Positions 55,550-64,000 of a DNA stretch of 64,000 bases are shown here, piece after piece. The notes below the pieces were generated by a model. The model made no database searches. It had not been told where the DNA came from and was given only the letters and a program-made list of their open reading frames with translations. The stretch is from Meghimatium bilineatum (lineage: Eukaryota; Mollusca; Gastropoda; Stylommatophora; Philomycidae). The DNA is taken from assembly GCA_034231615.1 (NCBI GenBank), contig CM067310.1, positions 7,734,010-7,798,009 of the forward strand. The letters run 5' to 3'. The position numbers and the translations under genes are program-made. Position 1 is the first letter of the stretch; every line of letters begins with the position of its first letter.

Positions 55550-56085
55550 GTAAGGTTTGCAGTTGATTGTTAGTCCAAACTCACAGCAGGCATCAGAAAA
55601 AGCAGATAGTAAGGTTTGCAGTTGATTGTTAGTCCACACTCACAGCAGGCATAAGAAAAGTCAGCTAGTAAGGTTTGCAATTGATTGTTAGTCCAAACTC
55701 ACATCAGGCATCAGAAAAGGCAGCTAATTAGGTTTGCAGTTGATTGTTAGTCCAAACTCACAGCAGGCATCAGAAAAAGCAGCTAATTAGGTTTGAAGTT
55801 GATTGTTAGTCCAAACTCACAGCAGGCATCAGAAAAAGCAGCTAATTAGGTTTGCAGTTGATTGTTAGTCCACACTCACAGCAGGTATAAGAAAAGGCAG
55901 CTAATTAGGTTTGAAGTTGATTGTTAGTCCAAACTCACAGCAGGCATCAGAAAAGGCAGCTAATTAGGTTTGAAGTTGATTGTTAGTCCAAACTCACAGC
56001 AGGCATCAGAAAAGGCAGATAGTAAGGTTTGCAGTTGATTGTTAGTCCAAACTCACAGCAGGCATCAGAAAAGGCAGGTAGTAAG
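55550..56085. repeat. 59-bp minisatellite from a LINE RT segment
   Basis: Nine copies of AGTAAGGTTTGCAGTTGATT, GTTAGTCCAAACTCACAGCA, GGCATCAGAAAAGGCAGAT. The minus strand of one unit encodes AFSDACCEFGLTINCKP of the flanking reverse transcriptase. Confidence 0.96.
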
Positions 56086-56429
56086 ATTTGCAGTTCCTTC
56101 TCTGTGTGCTTTTTAATTGCAGCACCATCTGCAAAGAGCAACTCTCTTATCAGGACCTTCCTTTTCATAATTTTGAATTTCAACCTTTGAACATTGTAGA
56201 GTCCACCATCTGTATGAGAATGGATGAAAATACTACTAGACTGTCCGCGAATTTTTTTTATCAAGAACAAAGAGAAGTCTATTTCATAAAGCGTGGTCAA
56301 GAATGCCTTATTGCTTTACGCCGCTCTTGTTCACAAACTCATCCGAAGAAGACAATCAAATTTGATTCTACCTTTCATACCTGCGTGGAATGGACTTTGG
56401 TGGGCAGCCGATCTTCATGTGTGATTTGA

Positions 56430-57010
56430 ATAAGCCCCCACAACTTACCAAGTTGAACGCCTTTGTTCGATCAATGACAGAAACACGCAGGGGATGCTTT
56501 TGTTTACGGCGATTCTCTTGTCATTGTAATGAAAACATTACATTTGTGGTTGATCGGTTTTCACAAAAAATCGCGTTGTTATTCAGGCTAAATCGGATAA
56601 CATAGGAGTCTTCTCAATACAATTGTAGCAACCACACTCCGTGTGGGTTGTCTATAAAGAACTTCAAATAATTTGACAAAATTTTGACTCCCTCTTCTCT
56701 CATCTGCTAAAAAAGTTTCAAGAAATTAAGCGCCCCCGCCCCCAACACACTTAATTACATGAAACACAATAAATTATTCAAATTTATTTTAATACAGAAA
56801 AATTAAGAAATGAAATATATGATTTGTTTTCAGATTTTTGGAAAAACTTTGCAAATTCAAACAATTTAATTGGTATGTACAATTTGATTTCGTTGACGTC
56901 AAAGTATGTTAACTCCCCTCCCCTGTGTCAACAACTGTCAAACTTTTTTTTTTCCCAGACACATCTCCCCTCTCCTAATAGTGGTATTTACATAAGACGC
57001 AATGTCGATT
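56430..57010. other. No feature recognised
   Basis: AT-rich; no exon, array or known element seen by eye. Confidence 0.5.
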
Positions 57011-57014
57011 AGCT

Positions 57015-57155
57015 TTATAATGTACGCACAGACTATCAGATTATAGGGAAAAGGTACGAAAAAATACAAATAACTGCATACAAGACAGCTTCAACGATTC
57101 AACCTTAAGGTCTTTTTCAAGAAAATGCAAGACAAACAACGAGTAAACAGTAAAC
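57015..57155 (+). mobile_element. Family I fragment
   Basis: CACAGACTATCAGATTATAG and TCAACCTTAAGGTCTTTTTC match 19030-19160. Confidence 0.65.
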
Positions 57156-57464
57156 GTTGAAAGCTGAAACTGAAGTTTTTTTTTTTCGTTTTATTGCCTG
57201 GTACAATTTATTTACAGCCGATTTTTGTCTTAACTACAAGGACCCATTGAACAGACAGGCTGTAGCGGATCAATACCTTATTGGCTTGTGGCTGCCCCAC
57301 TAGTTGATCAATTACTACGAAAGTGTCTCCCAGAGATAGCCAGTAGCGCCCTTTGTCTACGCCAATTGACATGTGTTATCTCTCATCTGTCATCTAACTG
57401 CCACCTTTCGATTTGATTCCGAAACCCATTCAGGCCAGGGATGGGGTATAACTCTTTATAGTAC

Positions 57465-57770
57465 AACTTCTTCTTCTTCTTCTTTCCTTCCTCTTTCACC
57501 CTTTACGGGTGTCGAGGGAGATACAATGTTCTTGTTCTCGCTTTTCTGGCAGCTTCAGATAATGTTATTTGGTGTTCGTGTAATGTCTCTTTGATGTTGT
57601 CGATCCAGCGTACTCTAGGTCTACCCTTGGCTCTTCTTTCTGCTTCTCCTCTCTTCGTATATGCTTTATAAACTAATGAATCACACGACATTCTTTCCAG
57701 ATGACCAAACCATTGTATCTGTTGATTTTGTATGAATTGTAGAATTGATATGACACCCACTCTGTGACGT
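57465..57770 (-). pseudogene. LINE post-RT tail, 85 open codons
   Basis: Minus strand: GVISILQFIQNQQIQWFGHL, ERMSCDSLVYKAYT, RRAKGRPRVRWIDNIKETLH, SEAARKARTRTLYLPRHP, then an AAGAAGAAGAAG tail. WFGHL-RM and GRPR-RW-D are the usual motifs after the LINE reverse transcriptase. Confidence 0.85.
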
Positions 57771-58141
57771 AATCAAGATGGTGTAGTAAACAATCGTTCA
57801 CGACTCTTCAGATGTGTATTTCATGTTTTCATCTGGATTAGGCAATTATATGTGATTCTTTATAGCACAACACCCGTGCTAAGAATGAAGACCATATGTT
57901 GTGCATGCAACATAACCCCTTTCTCTCTACCTGCGGTGTTAATTCCAAAGGAAAGGTAATACCAATAGATTTAGAACAATGCAAGCTGCAGGAGATGTCG
58001 AATCAACCGAGCTGTGCTCTTTCTGTCAATATATCCCTGCTCACAACCTACATCAGTTGCTAACGAGTCTACTCTGCATTGTCTCATAATTTGGTTTTAG
58101 GTTGCATTCCTAAAACAACCTAATTTGGTTTTAGGTTGCAT

Positions 58142-58386
58142 GTTTACCTTCCATGCATATCGTAAAAGGCGACTAAGGAGGTTATGGGATGGAGTTGACT
58201 GTCCCATCCCATAAAGGGTCAGTGACCCAAAGCCATGCTGAAGTCGGATGTGTCAGGCCGGAAGGCGCAGATATCGCAGCAATGCTGTAAACCATGATAC
58301 AACGCATTCCGTTCTCCGGACTACATCCTGCTAATCTGCAGGAGTTTGAGAATGAACGCAGAAGAAGAAGAAGAAGAAGAAGAAGA
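58142..58386 (+). mobile_element. SINE-like A2, 5' truncated, 9-bp TSD
   Basis: Starts TGTTTACCTTCCATGCATAT region, ends GAACGCAGAAGAAGAAGAAG. Flanked by AGGTTGCAT at 58133-58141 and 58387-58395. Confidence 0.9.
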
Positions 58387-58879
58387 AGGTTGCATTCGCT
58401 CGTCCTAAGCAAGGCGTGTATCCTGCAACTAGTGGTCCTCCGTTAGCATAATTTTGGTCAACATAACCGGTAGGCCCTATATGTCATACGGTAGCTTATT
58501 CATATATAACAAGACATGTCACGCTAGAATATATATATATAGCCATATTCGTCTGAAATGAACATTTTAGTATAAAATGGACGAGCGAAAGAGCTCTTGG
58601 TGGGATTGATGACTGCCTTGTAGTCAGTGCACCAGAGCGACAAATGTTATAGATTACTCTCGACGCCATCAATCATTATTGCTAGAAGTGTGGACATTTT
58701 TAGTACTTCAGTGTTGACAGCCTTATACTGCCACGTAATATTCACAATTTGTATGGAGACATTGCAAATGGAAAAGGTTAAACCACTATCTAGTATGCTA
58801 CATGTCTTATTATAGAAGACCAAAAAAAGTAAAATGAATATCAACTAAAGTTGATTCACATCCACACAAGTCATCAACA

Positions 58880-59350
58880 AAGAACAATTTTAAAAAATCT
58901 CACTAACTTTAAATATCTCGGATCACGTACAACACCAAAGGAGTTTGTTCAACAGAGATAAGAAAGAGATTAATAATGGCGCTACAAAAACATCACAATG
59001 AAAAATTTATGGCAAGGGCAAACAGAAAAACAAAGTTACAACTATTAAAAAGAGATATTTTCCAGTGACAAAATATGGTTGTGAGACGCGACTAATGATA
59101 TTCGCAATGGAAAAGAAAATATCGGGATTTGAAACTAATTGTTATAGCAACGTTCTAAAAATATTATAGAAAGATGATTCAACGCAGACGTCACGTCCGT
59201 AAAGACTTGAACATAGAAGTAGACAAGTTCCCCAAAACTTTGGAAACATCAATCATGAAGAAGAGAAGTCCAGAAGAAGAACTAGAGGCACATCAAAACT
59301 ACGACGGACACAGGATATTGAAGGCTTCCTGAACATGACACCGAGAGGCT
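58880..59350 (+). pseudogene. LINE family F post-RT fragment
   Basis: Reads LTNFKYLGSRTTPKEFV, EIRKRL-like and TKYGCET blocks with stops and frameshifts, then RRSPEEELEA; same order as 40310-40825. Confidence 0.75.
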
Positions 59351-59566
59351 TACAGAATGGCAATGAGGACAATTTTCTGCAAATGACACGTAACATATAT
59401 AAATATATTGTTAAAAATCGTTCAAATAGTTACCTCTCTGCAGTGGCGTAGCATGACATTTTGAGAGTGGGGACGCCGAGTGACCATTTTTTTTAGTAGG
59501 TAGGTAGCTCTCCCTCCTTTTATTCCCCCACTTGAAACAGGTATTTACTGCCCTATTCTTTAATTT

Positions 59567-60010
59567 TACTTAGAAACTAGCATCATGGCACATGAGCCAT
59601 TCCCATAAGTGCTCCGTTCTCCATTTCAGCAGCCATTCGAGTGTACCTAGACTAAAAGTCCCAGTCAGGTATTGATTACGTGATCTTCTGTTCTTTACAA
59701 AAAGAGTACATTTTCTTCTCTCTCCTCTAATCACTTTCCTTTCTGTCATTCTTTGTTTGCGTACGTTTTCAGTCTTGTTGTCAACATCTTCATTTTGCAA
59801 TGAATTTATGACTTCTTTAATTAAGTCAACTTTATCTCTTTTAAGTACTGTACCGTCTATCGCAGCATTATCTGCCAATGAGTCAACTCTTTCGTTGCCT
59901 TTGACTCCCGAGTGACCCGGGCAGTATATCAATGTAATGCTCTGCATAATTGAGTTGTTCAATAACGCAACACATTTCTTTCTCAACATGTTCTTTTCTA
60001 TGTTTTTCAG
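59567..60010 (-). pseudogene. LINE family B RNase H C-terminus, 139 open codons
   Basis: Minus strand: ITLIYCPGHSGVKGNERVDS (RNase H His and Asp), LADNAAIDGT, KVDLIKEVINSLQNEDVDNK, RRSRNQYLTGTFSLGTLEWL, LKWRTEHLWEWLMCHDASF stop. The N-terminal RNase H acids are missing (5' truncated). The most intact family B end. Confidence 0.9.
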
Positions 60011-60426
60011 CCGTATATAATATAATAACTAGTTAAAAATAAAACATACATAATCTTGTAATGCACCTCCAGGCGCATGGTCGTCTTTTCTGAGAAAATG
60101 TTCAGAACAGATAAGGAATTACCGTTTCCAGTTCTGAGAATTATGCATTAGACATTATTTTTAAGCTCATGATTGGTCTGAAGACAGCTTTTGACAGAAC
60201 AATTGAATCGTTATTAAAAGATCCAAAGTCAGGTCATGAGCAGCGAATAAATGTTGCTGATGTGGACGAAATCTTATACTTAATCGTTTTGGCGTCAAGG
60301 ACATATAACTGTCAAAACAAGAATGAGATGATATTTCTGTGATGTTTATTGTAAATAACAAAATTTGTGTGCGCTATTGAAGTTGTTTAATCATGGGAAG
60401 GAACGCAGAGCAGCATTCTGGCGTCT

Positions 60427-60677
60427 ATTGTCGCTACGCCACTGCTTCTCTATGCTTCCCCTCCTAGACGTGTATATGCTGTCTCCCTATTGTCGCTACG
60501 CCACTGCTTCTCTATGCTTCCCCTCCTAGACGTGTATGCGCCGTCTCCCTATTGTCGCTACGCCACTGCTTCTCTATGCTTCCCCTCCTAGACGTGTATA
60601 TGCCGTCTCCCTATTGTCGCTACGCCACTGCTTCTCTATGCTTCCCCTCCTAGACGTGTATGTGCTGTCTCCCTATT
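60427..60677. repeat. 62-bp minisatellite, four copies
   Basis: GTCGCTACGCCACTGCTTCT, CTATGCTTCCCCTCCTAGAC, GTGTATATGCTGTCTCCCTA plus TT, with TG/CA variants. Confidence 0.95.
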
Positions 60678-60699
60678 TTCAATTTTGTTCTTCGTGGAT

Positions 60700-61680
60700 C
60701 TCCCCAAATCTCCTTCTAGAAATCGTCTTGACTCCCCTGGGGAACTGTAGGACCGACTTTGAGAAACACTGCCAGATTATGATCTTCCTTGCTCTGGTAT
60801 AAAACATTTATTCAACACTTCGGGGTTGAAATCTGGATCACAAAGATGGGGGTCAATTTTGGAGTCAATTAAAACATGCTGTCGTATCTGCCTGGAGTAC
60901 ATGAACTTCCGGTAAGTTATCTCTAATTTGCTTTAACTGGCTCAATTTGGGTGTATTCTGATGGTTGGTTGAAACCACCCCAGGGGGTGATATAATCACG
61001 TGACACCAAGACACATTGAACAAAATGTCGAAAATATCTTCTTTGGTAAATAGAATAATATTTTAGATAATTTGAGTTCTGCTATGATGTATGAGTATAT
61101 TAGGGATGTATAGAAAATGATGTTTGTCGGGATGTATGAGTACAGATAAATTATGAGTGACATGATCAATGCGTTAACATGGTTATTGTCGACACCATTA
61201 TCATTCAATTATTGAAAAGGTTCATACGGAAATCAGTGGTCGCATTTAAACGGAACAAATCATAAATTATTTAATGAAACGAACTTCTGCTAACGACGCA
61301 TACATCGCACATCCATCGTTCGGCGCAAAACGCAATGAGAGCCACTTTCCCACTAGATGAACATGGGGGATGGGTGTGTGGGGGCTATAAGTGCGTTGCG
61401 CACAGATCGAGTCATTTGCAGCAGAAGTTGAGTCTTGTTAAATCTCCAAGTCAGGGAAGTTGTATGAAATTCCGCATACAATTAAAAAGTTGTAACCTGT
61501 ACACATCATGTGACCACTGGTTGCCGTGATCAACTATTGAAAATACTGTTTGCCAATATTGTAATTACATTACTCTTCAATTCCTAATTATCATTGTTCC
61601 CGACATCATGATCAGCAGCACCGTTATCATCATTTTCGTCAACCCCATAAGCATCGTTATAATCATCATCCTACGCGAGG
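60700..61680. other. No feature recognised
   Basis: No exon, array or TE motif that I can support. Confidence 0.5.
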
Positions 61681-61684
61681 AAGA

Positions 61685-62540
61685 TCTGTGGGTCTACCAG
61701 ACAAATAAATCATGTTATTAGATCTGTGGGTCTACCAGACAAATAAATCATGTTATTAGATCTGTGGGTCTACCAGACAAATAAATCATGTTATTAGATC
61801 TGTGGGTCTACCAGACAAATAAATCATGTTATTAGATCTGTGGGTCTACCAGACAAATAAATCATGTTATTAGATCTGTGGGTCTACCAGACAAATAAAT
61901 CATGTTATTAGATCTGTGGGACCGCCCGTGTGTTGCCGGGGCCCAAAAGGGGAGCAAAGAATAGCAACATTGTTTTCCTTCCACGCATGTCGTAAAAGGC
62001 GACTAAGGAGGTTATGGGATGGAGTTGGCTGTCCCATCCCAAATAGGGTCAGTGACCCAAAGCCATGCTGAAGTCGGATCTATTAGACCGAAAGGCGCAA
62101 ATATCGCAGCAATGCTGTAAACCATGGCACAACGCATTCTGTTCTCCGGACTACATCCTGCTAATCTGCAGGAGTTTGAGAACGAACGCAGAAGAAGAAG
62201 ACGATATGTGGGACTACAAGACAAATAAATCGTGTTATTGATTTGTGGGACTACAAGACAAATAGATTCTGTTATTAGATATGTGGGTCTACAAGACAAA
62301 TAAATCATGTTATTAGATGTGTGGGTATACCAGACAGATAAATCATATTATTAGATGTGTGGGTATACCAGACAAATAAATCATGTTATTAGATGTGTGG
62401 GTCTACCGGACAAATTAATCATATTATTAGATGTGTGGGTTTACAAGACAAATAAATCATGATATTAGATGTGTGGGTATACCAGACAAATAAATCATAT
62501 TATTAGATGTGTGTGTCTACCGAACAAACCCGCATGCCAC
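61685..62540. repeat. 38-bp minisatellite interrupted by SINE A2
   Basis: About six copies left (TCTGTGGGTCTACCAGACAA plus ATAAATCATGTTATTAGA, near identical) and nine more diverged copies right of the insertion. Confidence 0.95.
61923..62201 (+). mobile_element. SINE-like A2 full-length, inside the array
   Basis: Head CGCCCGTGTGTTGCCGGGGC, tail GAACGCAGAAGAAGAAG. Target duplication GATCTGTGGGAC / GATATGTGGGAC is part of the array unit. Confidence 0.9.
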
Positions 62541-62985
62541 ATTAAACTTATAATAGAAGACCATAGTCTGCCAAAGATACTTCTCTATGGTGAGCTATAG
62601 AAGAGTATACAATCTCAAGGTGGCCAAAGGAAGCGCTACAATGACTCGTTAAAGAACTCACCGAAAGCCTTTGAAATAGACCACGATACATGGGAAGAAC
62701 TTGCACAAAATAGATCTACATGGCGTTCTAAAATAAAAAAGAGCGCATAATCTTGTGAAAAGAAGAAAAATGCAGAGAGCAGCTAGAAAATCACGGATAG
62801 ACCAACATCCGTCTACAGTCGTCATTCCATGTCCGAACTGTCCAAGGACATTTACAGCTCGAATAGGGCTCATTAGCCATCTACGAATTCATAATCAAGG
62901 ACATTATTAAAATTGAATTTTCAAAAGTGGATGTAACAAATGGTCATCATCATCATGTGATGGACGAACAACACATAACAGAAGA
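62541..62985 (+). pseudogene. LINE family G C-terminus and 3' end
   Basis: Reads LPKILLYGEL, KRYNDSLKNSPKAFEIDHDT, WEELAQNRSTWRSKIKKSA, then with a frameshift VIPCPNCPRTFTARIGLISH, LRIHNQGHY stop. The finger is intact (two Cys, two His). Ends GGTCATCATCATCATGTGAT. Confidence 0.9.
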
Positions 62986-63159
62986 TATGACTATATAGCG
63001 AGGCTTTCCTTGCAGTGAAAATCTGTCCAACTTTCATCATTACAGTTAAATATTTCACGTTGTATGCCATATTGTCCATCAAGTACGCATGTATTATCTA
63101 CATTTCTTATTGTTTTCTCTTTGATTAAATAACACATATGGATGACATATGGATGACTA

Positions 63160-63330
63160 AGAGATGAAGACCAGTGGTCATTTCAGCTTTGTCCTTTTGT
63201 AGCGGACTTCTTGGTGGCGGAGAACATGAGATGTACTATCACTGCAGATAGGTAAAAAACATCTGACAGAAGAATGGTGAAATAATTGAACCAGAAATAA
63301 ATAATACGCTCCTGACAGGACGTGGCGATA
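63160..63330 (-). mobile_element. Family E fragment
   Basis: TTTTGTAGCGGACTTCTTGG and GTACTATCACTGCAGATAGG match 11930-12010. Confidence 0.6.
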
Positions 63331-63371
63331 TTGGAAAAGTGTTGATTTGCAATGGGACCAAAACATGCTAG

Positions 63372-63838
63372 GTATTAGATATTCTATATTAGATATTCTA
63401 TATTCTATATTAGATATTATATATTAGATATTATATATTAGATATTATATATTAGATATTCTATATTAGATATTCTATATTAGATATTCTATATTAGATA
63501 TTCTATATTAGATATTCTATATTAGATATTATATATTAGATATTATATATTAGATATTCTATATTAGATATTATATATTAGATATTATATATTAGATATT
63601 CTATATTAGATATTATATATTAGATATTCTAATTAGATATTCTATATTAGATATTCTATATTAGATATTCTATATTAGATATTCTATATTAGATATTCTA
63701 TATTAGATATTCTATATTAGATATTATATATTAGATATTCTATATTAGATATTATATATTAGATATTCTATATTAGATATTATATATTAGATATTCTATA
63801 TTAGATATTCTATATTAGATATTTTATATTAGATATTA
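63372..63838. repeat. 14-bp AT-only minisatellite
   Basis: About 33 copies of TTAGATATTCTATA with a C/A alternation (TATTCTATA / TATTATATA). Confidence 0.96.
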
Positions 63839-63841
63839 GGT

Positions 63842-64000
63842 ATGTTGATTATCATCTTCGCACACCGGGCACGTCAATAGGTGCTCCGATCTCCGATTCA
63901 GTAAATCTCTCAGGGTATAACGGCTGATGGTTCCGGTTCTATGTTGGTTCACTACTCTTTTTGAAATCTTTGTTAAGGGTTCTCTTCGGGCCACGCCCAT
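63842..64000 (-). pseudogene. LINE family C C-terminus, runs off window
   Basis: Minus strand: FQKRVVNQHRTGTISRYTLR, DLLNRRSEHLLTCPVCEDDN, matching the 45300-46163 copy. Continues beyond position 64000. Confidence 0.82.

Larger units (their letters stand above)
55100..56420 (-). pseudogene. LINE reverse transcriptase remnant surrounding an array
   Basis: Minus strand: KRKVLIRELLFADGAAIKKH, TEKELQILLPAFSDACCEFG, LTINCK. The YADD/FADD box is FADG, so inactive. After the array, remnants of the same element seem to continue leftward from 55300 to 55100. Resembles RTE/CR1-style LF-ADDAAL-A elements. Confidence 0.78.

Noticed and set aside
56824-57012. 62-codon open frame
   Set aside because: No recognisable motif; low-complexity AT-rich context.

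Overview
The window is animal nuclear DNA: AT-rich, intron-rich, and dominated by non-LTR retrotransposon debris, short retroposons, foldback elements and minisatellites. Repeat style (a SINE-like element whose core TCGTAAAAGGCGACTAA resembles, from memory, mollusc SINEs; RTE-like LINEs ending in a C2H2 finger or in an RRMLRIPWTA region) suggests a lophotrochozoan, most likely a gastropod mollusc. This is inference; I cannot search.

Two real protein genes can be assembled exon by exon. (1) AMFR (gp78, the ER-membrane RING E3 ubiquitin ligase of ERAD) runs on the minus strand from 32485 down to 2231 and on past the left edge. Twelve coding exons joined by GT-AG introns give 525 codons with no frameshift: the multi-membrane N-terminus, an intact RING split between exons 8 and 9, and the CUE domain in exons 10-11. 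The C-terminal p97-binding part must lie beyond the left edge. (2) DAD1 (oligosaccharyltransferase subunit) lies on the plus strand at 36870-39754 in two coding exons, 113 residues, complete. The two genes are divergent, about 4.4 kb apart, and both act at the ER membrane.

Layout: 1-2230, AMFR intron 12 (partial); 2231-32485, AMFR exons and introns, nearly every long intron carrying one or more tandem arrays plus TE fragments; 32486-36869, intergenic with foldback elements; 36870-39754, DAD1; 39755-64000, no recognised host exon, only LINE fragments (several RNase H, reverse transcriptase and 3'-end pieces), SINE-like copies, nested foldbacks and arrays.

The main hunt results: (a) the splice acceptor and 5' end of the AMFR RING exon form a 57-bp tandem array of four acceptors, two of which would insert 19 or 38 residues in frame just before the RING; (b) many minisatellites here are visibly amplified from pieces of transposable elements (a LINE zinc finger, a LINE reverse-transcriptase segment, a LINE target-site duplication, and others); (c) a 954-bp insertion with an 800-bp palindrome and an 11-bp target duplication sits inside an older foldback element, which a further retroposon has also entered; (d) two SINE-like families with clean target duplications share a GAA-repeat tail with an RNase H-bearing LINE in the same window, suggesting a mobilising partnership.
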